52,388 nt of DNA from an uncultured Bacilli bacterium (GCA_947591455.1 CANQDC010000003.1:1-52388), one strand, 5' to 3'; counted from the first letter of the stretch, positions 20,404-30,121 are shown. Notes: generated by a model not told the origin, from the sequence alone. Numbers and translations are program-made.

Positions 20404-20501
20404 CAAAAACAAGTTCTAAAAGTCCTTAGTACATACGGTTTTAACTTTTCTTTCCAGCAAATTCTTGTTATAATAAAATTCGAATTAAGGGTGATTTGAA
20501 A

Positions 20502-21605
20502 GTGGCAAAAGTAATTGTTGGTATGAGTGGGGGAGTCGATTCAGCCGTTTCTGCCTATTTGTTAAAAAAAGAAGGGTATGAAGTTGAAGGGCTTTTCATG
20601 CGAAATTGGGATTCTTTAATTAATAACGATATATCCGGAAATCCTAATTTAGATCATGCAATTTGTCCTCAAGAAGAGGATTATAATGATGCTTTAAAAA
20701 CATGTACGATTTTAAATATTCCATTGCATCGCGTTGATTTTATTAAAGAATACTGGGATTATGTTTTTACCTATTTTTTAAAAGAATTAGAACATGGTAG
20801 AACTCCAAATCCCGATTTATTGTGTAATAAATATATTAAATTTGATTTATTTAAAAAAGAAGCAGAAAAATTAGGAGCCGATTTTATTGCTACGGGACAC
20901 TATGCTCAAGTAAAAAATGGAAAATTATACCGTGGTATTGATAAAAATAAAGATCAAAGTTATTTTTTAGCGATGGTAAGCCGTGAACAATTAAAAAATG
21001 TTATTTTTCCTGTTGGGAAAATGTTAAAAAAAGACGTTCGCAAAATTGCTAACCAAATTCATTTAAACGTAGCAAAGAAAAAAGACTCTACGGGAATCTG
21101 CTTTATCGGGGAAAGAAATTATCAAGCGTTCATAAAAAATTATTTAAAACCGAATCCTGGACCGATTGTAGATGTGAAAACCATGCAAAAAATAGGAACG
21201 CATACTGGTCTTATGAATTATACTATTGGTCAAAGAAGAAATGTAGGAATTAGTGGCAATGACAAACGTCATTATGTATGTGGTAAAGATGTTAAACAAA
21301 ATATTTTATATGTAGCCTTTGGAGATAGTGAATACTTATATAGCGATGCTTGTATCGTTGAAAATGTCCAATTTATTAGTGAAGAGCGCCCTTTAAATTG
21401 CACTGCTAAGTTTCGTTATCGGGGCGAGGATTATCCCGTGTCCTTAACATACTTAGATGATACACATATCAAAGTAAATTATCCAGAAAAAGTAAAAGCC
21501 GTAACTCCTGGTCAAGCTTGTGTTTTCTATCAAGAAGAAGAATGCCTAGGCTGTGGAATTATCAGCGATATTTATAAAAATGGCGAAAAATTATTTTATT
21601 TATAA
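20502..21605 (+). CDS. mnmA: tRNA-specific 2-thiouridylase
   Basis: VIVGMSGGVDSAVSAYLLKKEGYEVEGLFMRNWD; TPNPDLLCNKYIKF; DSTGICFIGERNYQAFI. Confidence 0.96.
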   Translation: MAKVIVGMSGGVDSAVSAYLLKKEGYEVEGLFMRNWDSLINNDISGNPNLDHAICPQEEDYNDALKTCTILNIPLHRVDFIKEYWDYVFTYFLKELEHGRTPNPDLLCNKYIKFDLFKKEAEKLGADFIATGHYAQVKNGKLYRGIDKNKDQSYFLAMVSREQLKNVIFPVGKMLKKDVRKIANQIHLNVAKKKDSTGICFIGERNYQAFIKNYLKPNPGPIVDVKTMQKIGTHTGLMNYTIGQRRNVGISGNDKRHYVCGKDVKQNILYVAFGDSEYLYSDACIVENVQFISEERPLNCTAKFRYRGEDYPVSLTYLDDTHIKVNYPEKVKAVTPGQACVFYQEEECLGCGIISDIYKNGEKLFYL

Positions 21606-21607
21606 AC

Positions 21608-21652
21608 TTGACGCATATTTACACTTGACAAAAAAGTGTTAAATGATATAAT
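21608..21652 (+). promoter_or_regulatory. Promoter of HTH-radical SAM operon with inverted repeat over the -35
   Basis: TTGACA (21625-21630), 16 nt, TATAAT (21647-21652). ACACTT (21621-21626) N7 AAGTGT (21634-21639). Second upstream TTGACG at 21608. Confidence 0.65.
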
Positions 21653-21683
21653 TTAAATGTAAAATGCGAGAGGAGAATGCATC

Positions 21684-22460
21684 TTGGGAAGATTAAGTGA
21701 ACTATTACAAGAATTAGGAATTTCTAAAGTACGCTTGGCAAAATATTTAGGAGTTTCTAGACAAATGGTTTATAATTATTTAGAATTAGATGATATTAAT
21801 AAATGGCCAAAAGAAAAGAAAATTTTGTTATTTAAATTATTAGATATTGAAGATGGTGATGAAGCCACAATTAGTGCGATTAAAGTAACTACCGACTATT
21901 TAATGGCTGTTGAATCAAGATTAAATCAAGGGGTAAAATCAACTAGTGATTTAGATAATTATTTTGATTTAAAAGGATTAAGTAAAGAAGATCAAACTTT
22001 ACTAGCCGATATTACTTATTTATTAAAAGAAAAATTATTAGATGAACACAAAAAAGAAGAAAATCGATATGCTTTCGAATATTTATATCATATATTACAA
22101 TCAATTGATAATGTTCCTGAAATTAAGTATATATTTGGATACATGTCTAAAACAACTGGATTTACAAATCCCGAAGAGTACCATTTTAATGAAGATAAAC
22201 AATTTATTTTTGAAGGAATTTTATATTCAGCCTTAACTTTATATAATAATGGGGGTGCGAGTCGTAGTAAACTTGCAGAAAGCCATAAACGTTTTGTTCA
22301 AGAAATAGAACAAAAAAACGAAGAAAAATTAAGTCGCACACAACAATTAAATACCATTCGTATTCAAGCTTTAAAAGAACTTGGTTATACCGAAATGAAT
22401 GAATCAAATGCAGCAGAAATTATTGAAAAAATTGCTGAAATTGAATCAAGAAAAGTGTAA
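21684..22460 (+). CDS. HTH-domain protein, putative transcriptional regulator
   Basis: N-terminal GRLSELLQELGISKVRLAKYLGVSRQMVYNYLELDDINKWPKEK; TTG start after GAGAGGAG. Confidence 0.7.
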   Translation: MGRLSELLQELGISKVRLAKYLGVSRQMVYNYLELDDINKWPKEKKILLFKLLDIEDGDEATISAIKVTTDYLMAVESRLNQGVKSTSDLDNYFDLKGLSKEDQTLLADITYLLKEKLLDEHKKEENRYAFEYLYHILQSIDNVPEIKYIFGYMSKTTGFTNPEEYHFNEDKQFIFEGILYSALTLYNNGGASRSKLAESHKRFVQEIEQKNEEKLSRTQQLNTIRIQALKELGYTEMNESNAAEIIEKIAEIESRKV

Positions 22461-23308
22461 TGCTTTTCTTTTTCGTTGGAAAAAAGATGAAATTTAAAAA
22501 AATATATATAGAAATAACGAATCGTTGTAATTTAGCTTGTTCTTTTTGTGCGAAAACCACTCGACCAAAAGAGTGGATGTCTCAAAAAAACTTTTTAAAA
22601 ATTTTAAAAGAAATACAGCCTTATACGCATTATATTTATTTACATGTAATGGGAGAACCTCTACTTCATCCCGAAATAAATGAGTTTATTCAATTAGCAA
22701 ATGAAAGAGGATTTGAAGTCAATTTGACTACCAATGGAACCTTACTAGATCGTTTATCGGATTCTACAAAGGTACGTCAAATAAATATTTCCCTCCATGC
22801 TTGTAAAGAACAAACCAACTATCCCATCAATACTTATTTAAATCGGGTATTTGAAAAATGTGAAAAATTAAATCAAAATGGTACATACATTAATTATCGT
22901 ATCTGGCGAAAGAATAATGAGGATCTTGTAAAAATCTTAGAAAATAGATATTCTATTATCATAAATAGTTCATCTAAAAAACTAAAAGAGGGTATTTTTT
23001 ATTCCAATGAAGCGGAATTCCTTTGGCCAATAAATAGGCTAGGAGAGGGGAAGTCTATACATGGTACCTGTCGTGCTTTAAAAGACCATATAGGTATTTT
23101 AGTAGATGGTACAGTTGTTCCTTGCTGTTTAGATAATAATGCCCAAATCGTTTTAGGAAATATATTCAAAACCCCTTTTTCGAAAATTATTAACTCCCCT
23201 CTTTTCTGTCATCTAGTAAAAGCATTTAACGAAAACAAAAAAGTCCATCCTTTATGCCAAAGTTGTTCTTTTTATGAGCAAAGAAAAAAGAATACAAATG
23301 ATGAATAA
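22460..23308 (+). CDS. Radical SAM/SPASM-type protein
   Basis: CNLACSFCAK radical SAM motif; C-terminal C...GTVVPCCLDNNAQIVLGNIF...CQSC cluster-binding motif; start overlaps upstream stop (TAATG). Alternative start at 22487. Confidence 0.85.
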   Translation: MLFFFVGKKMKFKKIYIEITNRCNLACSFCAKTTRPKEWMSQKNFLKILKEIQPYTHYIYLHVMGEPLLHPEINEFIQLANERGFEVNLTTNGTLLDRLSDSTKVRQINISLHACKEQTNYPINTYLNRVFEKCEKLNQNGTYINYRIWRKNNEDLVKILENRYSIIINSSSKKLKEGIFYSNEAEFLWPINRLGEGKSIHGTCRALKDHIGILVDGTVVPCCLDNNAQIVLGNIFKTPFSKIINSPLFCHLVKAFNENKKVHPLCQSCSFYEQRKKNTNDE

Positions 23309-23555
23309 TGAATAGAATAATCTTTTAAAAGAATATAATAAATAATAGTTAAAGAATTATAAAGATTTATAAAAAATAAATTAGATAATAGATAATGCTT
23401 CAAAATTTTTTATAATTCTTGTAAGATAAAAGATAAATAAAAACACAAGTGAATATTATTGTATTTAGAACCAAATAAAGATAAAATCAGGCCAAAAATT
23501 CAAAGAAATATAGTTTCGTATAATATATATTATGTTAACTTTATAAAAAATACTT

Positions 23556-24182
23556 CTATAATATATCAATAAAGAAATTAAATAATTTTTTCGAATAGGA
23601 ATCGTGCATAAGACTTTCTGGATGCCATTGTACTCCAATAAAAAACCGTTTTTGTGCGTCTTCAACAGCTTCTATAACTAAATCATCAGCAATCGCACTT
23701 ACGGATAATTCCGTGGTTGTGATATGTTCACTATGACGACTATTAACTAGAATATAATCATCGCCTAAAATTTTATGTAACAGACTATTCTTTTTTATTT
23801 TTACCGTATGGACATATTTGTCCTCTTTTTGATGATCCGTACATGGAAGCATTTTTAAATCGCCTTCAAAAGCCAAAGACATAATTTGCATACCCAAACA
23901 AATCCCTAATGTAGGAATATCTTGTTGATGTAAATATTTTACAATTTTGATATCGATTTCATGAGGAGCTTGTCCTCCTGGTAAAATAACTCCCTGACAG
24001 AGTTGAAGACACTCCACTACCCTTTCAAATTCAGTATCTATGTTGTTTTGAAAAGATATTGGAATACAAATGACTTGAACATTATATTTTCGTAAATATA
24101 ATAATAAATCACTTCGTATAGCGAGTAAAGAATGATTACTGAGACTTTTATAATCTCGTAAGAAAATACCTACTGTTTTCAT
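23556..24182 (-). CDS. Class I glutamine amidotransferase / gamma-glutamyl-GABA hydrolase-like (peptidase C26)
   Basis: VILPGGQAPHEID, PTLGICLGMQIM nucleophile elbow, GVQWHPES. Confidence 0.85.
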   Translation of the reverse strand: MKTVGIFLRDYKSLSNHSLLAIRSDLLLYLRKYNVQVICIPISFQNNIDTEFERVVECLQLCQGVILPGGQAPHEIDIKIVKYLHQQDIPTLGICLGMQIMSLAFEGDLKMLPCTDHQKEDKYVHTVKIKKNSLLHKILGDDYILVNSRHSEHITTTELSVSAIADDLVIEAVEDAQKRFFIGVQWHPESLMHDSYSKKLFNFFIDIL

Positions 24183-24197
24183 TTAAATCTCCCCCTT

Positions 24198-24950
24198 TTA
24201 TAAGAAAAAATGATTACATAAAAGTAAAAGAATTCCTAATAAAAAACCAATAAATAGAAAACGATTTTCTTTATATTTTAATGTTTCTGGATAAATTTCT
24301 TCAATGGAAATAGTAATCATAATTCCAGCAACGAAAAGTAAAATAACACTAATTAATTCACTCGTAATATAATTTTTAAATAAAATAAAAGCAAATATGG
24401 CTCCAATTGGTTCAGCAAAGCCAGAAATAAAAGTCTTTTTTAAAGCTTCTTTTTTACTATTTGTAGCATAATAAATAGGTACAGCAATACTAATTCCTTC
24501 AGGAATATTATGAAGCATAATCGCTAGTCCTAAATGAATGCCCATTTGCATATCTTGATAAGAACTTAAAAACGTAGCCACTCCCTCAGGAAAATTATGA
24601 AGTAATAAAGCAATCATATTTAAAATTCCCAGCGTATAAAGACTACTTGTATTCTTTTTAGCTTGGGCAATTTTTGCAATTAATAGTTTAATCGAAAAAA
24701 TTCCTACCAAAATAGATCCTATAGCTAATAAAAAACCTTTTTGAAAATTACTTTTTAACAATACTTCTAAAGAATTTGGTATTAAATCCGTTAAACTTAT
24801 CCCAATCATAATAGCCAATGAAAAACTAAGACAGAGCGTAATAAATTTATTGATCTGTTCTTTTTTGATCCTTAAAAAAACAATGAAAGCTCCCAATACC
24901 GTTGAAAAACCAGCTATGGTAGAAACTAGCAAAGGACCAATTATTTCCAT
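24198..24950 (-). CDS. ZIP family metal transporter
   Basis: HNFPEGVATFLS and HNIPEGISIAVP ZIP motifs; AEPIGA. Confidence 0.92.
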   Translation of the reverse strand: MEIIGPLLVSTIAGFSTVLGAFIVFLRIKKEQINKFITLCLSFSLAIMIGISLTDLIPNSLEVLLKSNFQKGFLLAIGSILVGIFSIKLLIAKIAQAKKNTSSLYTLGILNMIALLLHNFPEGVATFLSSYQDMQMGIHLGLAIMLHNIPEGISIAVPIYYATNSKKEALKKTFISGFAEPIGAIFAFILFKNYITSELISVILLFVAGIMITISIEEIYPETLKYKENRFLFIGFLLGILLLLCNHFFL

Positions 24951-25020
24951 GATATCACCAATATAATTTATGAATTATATGATATAAAAAGTACATAATA
25001 AAAGTAGGAGGTAATAGATT

Positions 25021-25167
25021 ATGAATAGAAATAGTAATAATTCTAGAAATAACTCTAGAAATAACCAAAAAGAACAAAATTCTAGAAACAACAGCAGAAA
25101 TAATAACAGAAATGAACAACAAAATTCTAGAAATAATAAATCTAGCAGAAACGAACAATCTCGTTAG
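25021..25167 (+). CDS. 48-aa Asn/Arg/Ser-rich low-complexity protein (absent from the ORF track)
   Basis: AGGAGG RBS (25005-25010 region) then ATG; MNRNSNNSRNNSRNNQKEQNSRNNSRNNNRNEQQNSRNNKSSRNEQSR*; followed by a terminator hairpin. Confidence 0.65.
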   Translation: MNRNSNNSRNNSRNNQKEQNSRNNSRNNNRNEQQNSRNNKSSRNEQSR

Positions 25168-25173
25168 TTAGAT

Positions 25174-25208
25174 AAAGAAAGGAAACGACTAAATGTTTCC
25201 TTCTTTTT
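25174..25208. terminator. Bidirectional terminator between the N/R-rich sORF and xerD
   Basis: AAGGAAAC ... GTTTCCTT 8-bp stem followed by CTTTTTTT; xerD TAG lies in the loop. Confidence 0.65.
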
Positions 25209-26079
25209 TTGCCCGCGGGTGATGTTCATATTCTTTTTTTATTTTATCATTCAATAAATGAGTATAAATTTGAGTAGTAGAAATATCGCTATGGCCAAGT
25301 AATTCTTGGATAACCCTTAAATCTGCTCCATGGCTAAGCAAATGAGTCGCATAAGAATGTCTTAATGTATGAGGACTAATCTCCTTTTTTATGCCTTGCT
25401 TTTGAGCAATTTGTTTTAAATTCTTAAAAAATCCTTGTCGGGATATAGGTTTACCAAAATTATTAATAAATAAATAATCACTATCTTTATTTTTTAATAG
25501 CTTATTACGATATTGATCAATATATATTTTTAAATAATTCTCCGCCATACTAGAAATAGGACTAATACGCTCTTTACTCCCCTTCCCTAACACGCGAATA
25601 TAATCATCATGTAAATCGAGATTATTTAACTTTAACTGAACTAATTCAGAAACCCGTATTCCGGTCGCATAGAGCAATTCTAACATCGCTTTATTGCGAT
25701 AATCATAGGGAGTTTTAAGAGGAATATTTAACAATTGATTCACTTCTTCTTCCGTTAAATAATGAGGAAGTGTTTTCGAAATTTTCGGTTGTTCAATATT
25801 TTCACAAGGATTATTCTCTAAATATCCTTCAGTAGCTAAAAAAGAATAAAAATTCTTAATAACCGTTAAATAATGGGCTCTACTTTTTTCAGCCATCTGC
25901 TCATTAAATTTCAAATACGCTTCAATATCCTTTCTTGTTACATGATTAATAGACTTCCCCTGTAAAAAAATCTCAAAGCGTTTTAAATTATCTTGATAGG
26001 AAGCAATGGTATTTTTAGACAATTTTCGTTCAAATAACAAATAATCTAGATATTTTTCATAATATTTTTCATTGGTCAT
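25189..26079 (-). CDS. xerD: Site-specific tyrosine recombinase XerD/XerC
   Basis: LLYATGIRVSELVQL; SPHTLRHSYATHLLSHGADLRVIQELLGHSDISTTQIYTHL. Confidence 0.9.
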   Translation of the reverse strand: MTNEKYYEKYLDYLLFERKLSKNTIASYQDNLKRFEIFLQGKSINHVTRKDIEAYLKFNEQMAEKSRAHYLTVIKNFYSFLATEGYLENNPCENIEQPKISKTLPHYLTEEEVNQLLNIPLKTPYDYRNKAMLELLYATGIRVSELVQLKLNNLDLHDDYIRVLGKGSKERISPISSMAENYLKIYIDQYRNKLLKNKDSDYLFINNFGKPISRQGFFKNLKQIAQKQGIKKEISPHTLRHSYATHLLSHGADLRVIQELLGHSDISTTQIYTHLLNDKIKKEYEHHPRAKKEGNI

Positions 26080-26180
26080 AGAAAAAACTCCTTCTATATA
26101 AATTATATAAAAATTTTTTTATAAACAAAAGCTTAAATAAAAATTGTTAACTATAGGAATTAATGGTATAATAATATGCG

Positions 26181-27392
26181 GTGATAAAGTTGGAATTATT
26201 GTCTAATTTATTAAGACCGAAATGTTTAAATGATATTATAGGACAAGACCATTTAATTGGAACAGGAAAAATTTTATCCAATATGGTAAAAAATGGAAAG
26301 ATTTTTTCTTTTATCTTATATGGAAAACCAGGAACAGGAAAAACAAGTATTGCCAATGCCATTGTAACAGAATTACATCGCCCTCATCGCTTTTTAAATG
26401 CAACAATCAACAACAAAAAGGATTTTGATATTGTCATTGAGGAAGCTAAAATGGAAGGCGAAATGATCTTAATTATTGATGAAATTCATCGAATGAATAA
26501 AGATAAACAAGACTTGTTACTCCCTTATATAGAAAGTGGTTTAATTATATTAATTGGTCTTACAACATCAAACCCCTATCACACCATTAATCCAGCAATT
26601 CGCAGTCGAGTTCAAATTTTTGAAGTTCATGAATTAACGAAAAGCGATTTAATCAGAGGCTTAAAAAAAGCTTGTACTCATTTAGAAAATATTCAAATTG
26701 ATGAAGAAAGTTTAGCCCATATTGCTCTCGTCTCTTCTGGGGATTTTAGAAGTGCTATTAATTTATTGGAAGTGTGCTACAATTCTAGTAATGAAGATAA
26801 AAAAGTAGATCTCTCTTTAGTAAAATCAATAAATAGTAAACCCGTGTTTTTTCATGATAAAAACGAAGATGGACATTACGATGTTTTAAGTGCGTTTCAA
26901 AAATCAATTCGGGGTAGTGATGTCGATGCTTCCCTGCATTATTTAGCTAGATTATTAGAAGCTGGTGATTTAGATAGTATCTATAGAAGAATGAGTGTCA
27001 TCGCCTATGAAGATATTGGTCTGGCCAATCCCTCAATCGGTCCCAAAGTAATGGCTGCCATTCATGCTGCTGAATTAGTTGGTCTTCCAGAAGCCGTAAT
27101 TCCTCTTGGAACAGTGATTACAGAAATGGCTTTGTCTCCGAAAAGTAATAGCGCCTATATAGCGATTCAAACAGCTCTTAGTGACATCCGTCGTGGAAGT
27201 ACAGGAAATGTTCCAAATCATATAAAAACAAATAGTACAACCTACAAATATCCTCATGATTATAAAAACGATTGGGTATTACAAGAATATATGCCAAAAG
27301 AATTACAAGGGAAAAAATATTATCAAGCCAAAAATAACAAATATGAGGCAAATATAAATAAATTATATATGGAAATGAAAGGTGAAAAATAA
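26181..27392 (+). CDS. rarA: Replication-associated recombination protein A (MgsA/RarA)
   Basis: YGKPGTGKTSIANAI; IIDEIHRMNKDKQDLLLPYIE; GLTTSNPYHTINPAIRSR; C-terminal KYPHDYKNDWVLQEYMP. Confidence 0.94.
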   Translation: MIKLELLSNLLRPKCLNDIIGQDHLIGTGKILSNMVKNGKIFSFILYGKPGTGKTSIANAIVTELHRPHRFLNATINNKKDFDIVIEEAKMEGEMILIIDEIHRMNKDKQDLLLPYIESGLIILIGLTTSNPYHTINPAIRSRVQIFEVHELTKSDLIRGLKKACTHLENIQIDEESLAHIALVSSGDFRSAINLLEVCYNSSNEDKKVDLSLVKSINSKPVFFHDKNEDGHYDVLSAFQKSIRGSDVDASLHYLARLLEAGDLDSIYRRMSVIAYEDIGLANPSIGPKVMAAIHAAELVGLPEAVIPLGTVITEMALSPKSNSAYIAIQTALSDIRRGSTGNVPNHIKTNSTTYKYPHDYKNDWVLQEYMPKELQGKKYYQAKNNKYEANINKLYMEMKGEK

Positions 27393-27393
27393 A

Positions 27394-28377
27394 ATGAAAA
27401 TAGGAATAATAGGAACCGGTGTATTTAGTACATCTATTGCCCTTTTACTAGCAAACAATAAAGAGAATCAAATTATTTTATGGAGTGAAAATGAAAATTT
27501 AGTAGAAGAATATAAAAAAAATAAGAAACTAAATAGTATTTTTAAAGAGAAAACCGTCCCTAAAAATATTACTGTTACAAATTCTTATGATGAAGCGCTT
27601 GATCAAGTAGAAATCGTTTTTTTAATGACAAGCGTTAATTATTTAGATGATGTTTGTAAAGATATAAAACACAAAATTAATCCTTTAATTCCTGTCTGTA
27701 TAGGTACAAAAGGAATAGCAAATGATAATAAAAAAATGGTACATGAAATCGTCCATAAACATCTAAAAAACAAATTTGCTCTTTTAAGTGGCCCTACTTT
27801 TGCCAATGATGTAGCAAAGTCAGATCCTATTGGTTTTGTTTTAGCTTGCAAAGACAAAAAAACTCGTGAAATTATTCATACAGTATTCTCCTTCCATTCT
27901 GTCTTTATTAAAGACTCAACGGACTTTGCAGGTGTTGCCATTTGTGGATGCATTAAAAACATTTATGCCATTGGTTCAGGAATTTTAAGTGGCCTAGGAT
28001 ACCATGAAAGTACCAATGCTCTTTATTTAACCAAAGTATACGACGAAATAGGAGAAATTTTATATAAATACAAATCTTCTTTAGAAACATTCCATAGCTT
28101 AGCTTGTTTTGGTGATTTACTAGTAACATGTACTTCCAATCAAAGCCGAAATTATACCTATGGAGAAAAATTAGGGAAAAATGGAAGTAAAAAAGCCCTT
28201 GAAAAATATCGCAAGGAAAATACCATTGAAGGAATTTCTACATTAGAAGTTATGCATAAAATAATAAAAAGAAAACACCTAAAATGTCCAATTTTAGATG
28301 TACTATATAAAATAGTCTTCCAAGAAGAAAGTCCAAAAATTTTAATAGAAGAAATAACAAAAATATCGACTAAATAG
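27394..28377 (+). CDS. gpsA: Glycerol-3-phosphate dehydrogenase [NAD(P)+]
   Basis: GIIGTGVFSTSIALLLA; LLSGPTFANDVA; GCIKNIYAIGSGI; SRNYTYGEKLG. Confidence 0.92.
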   Translation: MKIGIIGTGVFSTSIALLLANNKENQIILWSENENLVEEYKKNKKLNSIFKEKTVPKNITVTNSYDEALDQVEIVFLMTSVNYLDDVCKDIKHKINPLIPVCIGTKGIANDNKKMVHEIVHKHLKNKFALLSGPTFANDVAKSDPIGFVLACKDKKTREIIHTVFSFHSVFIKDSTDFAGVAICGCIKNIYAIGSGILSGLGYHESTNALYLTKVYDEIGEILYKYKSSLETFHSLACFGDLLVTCTSNQSRNYTYGEKLGKNGSKKALEKYRKENTIEGISTLEVMHKIIKRKHLKCPILDVLYKIVFQEESPKILIEEITKISTK

Positions 28378-28388
28378 TCGACTTTTTT
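28366..28388. terminator. Bidirectional terminator overlapping both convergent stop codons (gpsA/tcdA)
   Basis: TCGACT AAAT AGTCGA followed by CTTTTTT; gpsA TAG 28375-28377, tcdA TAG (complement) 28370-28372. Confidence 0.65.
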
Positions 28389-29053
28389 ATATCCTCTAAT
28401 AAATAATAAGCAATGAGCATTCCAGCCGTTGTAGGAACCAACATAATTGATCCAGGAGTACGCAATCCATTTTTGATTGGAACCTCTCTACTCCAAATGA
28501 CAGGTACTTTTAGAGAAACATGATTCTTTTTACAAATAGAACGCATACTTTTAGCTAAAGGATCATTATACGTTTTATCTAAAGTAGTTATTTGTAATTC
28601 TAAAGGATTCATACGATTTCCTGTCCCCATACAAGAAATGATTTTTATATTTCTTTTTTGCGCTTCTTGAATTAATAAAAATTTTGTTGTAATCGTATCA
28701 CAAGTATCAATAATATAATCATAAGTATCCGAAAATATTTCATGGATATTGGAATCGTTTAAAAACAGTTTTAAAGATTGAATATTTACTTTTGGATTAA
28801 TATCGATACAACGTTTTTTTGCCATTTCTACTTTATATTTACCAATATTTTTTTGACTTGTAATCATTTGGCGATTGAGATTGGTAATATCAATACAATC
28901 ATGATCTACTAAAGTAATATTTTGAAATCCTAAACGTATTAATGCCTCTAAAGCTGATCCCCCTACTCCCCCAATTCCTACAATTAAAATTTTCTTTTTT
29001 TGTAATCTATCAAAAACAGAGTGATCTATAATTTGTAATGTTCATTCAAACAT
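28370..29053 (-). pseudogene. tcdA: tcdA/ThiF-like E1 enzyme (tRNA threonylcarbamoyladenosine dehydratase) with in-frame TGA at codon 4
   Basis: Minus strand from 29053: ATG TTT GAA TGA ACA TTA CAA ATT... reads MFE*TLQIIDHSVFDRLQKKKILIVGIGGVGGSALEALIRLGFQNITLVDHDCIDITNLNRQMITSQKNIGKYK..., continuing into the 28370..28867 ORF. TGA at 29042-29044. Confidence 0.75.
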
Positions 29054-29069
29054 AACTTCACCTCAAAAT

Positions 29070-29248
29070 AAAAACCCGAAGGAAAGTCTGTTTGGATAAA
29101 AAACCCGCTCACGCGAGGTGGGCATCACATGAACTGTTTTAGGATCCTAGCAACACTTAATGGGCTAGTCTTCTACACCACAATTCAATTAGATTCCCAA
29201 TAATATCCATAGTCGGTTTTATGTAAAACAAACTATATCCTTCAGGTA
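29070..29248 (-). ncRNA. ssrS: 6S RNA (BsrA-like)
   Basis: Promoter TTGTAT-18-TATAAT (-10 at 29254-29259 complement). ~180-nt RNA whose 5' CCUGAAGGA (29038-29046 +200, i.e. 29238-29246) pairs perfectly with 3' UCCUUCGGG (29075-29083). Adjacent to tcdA as B. subtilis bsrA is to yrvM. Confidence 0.75.
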
Positions 29249-29299
29249 CTATTATTATACCACAAAAATAATCATTTATACAAGCGAATTGTCATTTAA

Positions 29300-30121
29300 C
29301 TATTTTGTTAATTTTCTCTCTAATTGATCATGTTTATCTTGAGTATCTTTTAATAATTCATAACATAGATTATTGCTAGTAAATTCAGGATTATTACGAT
29401 ATTTTTTGATAAATTCAATATTCTCAGTACTAATAGTATAGGCAATAATTCCTATTAAAGAAAAAGCAAAACCAAAACAAGTTCCTCCAATATTTCTTGA
29501 AGAAGTCTCAGGTACCCAAATAAAATCATTTTTATCTATTTCATTTATTTTTATTTCAAAATTTGTCTTATTTTGATTCGTTTCTTGAACATCTTCTAAC
29601 TCTGCTACTTCATAATCCTTTAAATAAGTTGTAAACGAATCCATACTTTCTTGCAATAAAGATACGATTTTTTCTTCACTCATAGCCGAAATGTCATATG
29701 TTTCCAAAGAATAGTTACTATCTTCTAAAATAGAAGATTTGGAAGTTGTAACATAGAGTTTCTTCGTTGATTCTTCTTGATGAGGCTCACAATTATTTTT
29801 ACTATATCCAGCATTTCCACCCCATTTATAATAATTATAACCCTTTTTTTCTTCCGTCACATCGCCATTTCCATCAATCGTTTTTTCGATTTCTTGACAA
29901 GCTTTTATATTGTCACGAATAATTGGATACCCTAAACCAAGAGCTTTATTAGTTAAAAATACAGCTGCTGTGATGGCCGAAAAATAAGCAATCGCCATTT
30001 TAGCTTTCGCTCTTTTATATGCTTTAATTCCAATTTGTTGAACACTTTCATTCGATTCTAATATATTTTTATATTCTTGGATTTTTCTTTGTAATTTTTC
30101 TAATCTTTGCTTTTTATTCAT
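29300..30121 (-). CDS. Uncharacterised membrane protein with N-terminal coiled coil and two TM segments
   Basis: KKQRLEKLQRKIQEYKNILESNESV coiled coil; TM near KMAIAYFSAITAAVFLTNKAL and GTCFGFAFSLIGIIAYTIS. Confidence 0.6.
   Translation of the reverse strand: MNKKQRLEKLQRKIQEYKNILESNESVQQIGIKAYKRAKAKMAIAYFSAITAAVFLTNKALGLGYPIIRDNIKACQEIEKTIDGNGDVTEEKKGYNYYKWGGNAGYSKNNCEPHQEESTKKLYVTTSKSSILEDSNYSLETYDISAMSEEKIVSLLQESMDSFTTYLKDYEVAELEDVQETNQNKTNFEIKINEIDKNDFIWVPETSSRNIGGTCFGFAFSLIGIIAYTISTENIEFIKKYRNNPEFTSNNLCYELLKDTQDKHDQLERKLTK

Noticed and set aside
23309-23555. AT-rich repetitive-looking intergenic stretch (ATAATAGATAATG... runs) as a CRISPR or repeat array
   Set aside because: No regularly spaced identical repeats; looks like low-complexity AT-rich spacer.
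25189-26079. Tyrosine recombinase as an integrase of a mobile element
   Set aside because: XerD-type protein in a housekeeping context, no att-like repeats, no phage or ICE genes nearby.
29042-29044. In-frame TGA in tcdA as evidence for TGA=Trp recoding
   Set aside because: TGA serves as a true stop in the same window (mtaB, yrzE-like, pilin-like genes) and many TGG Trp codons are used; the family consensus at this position is Arg rather than Trp.
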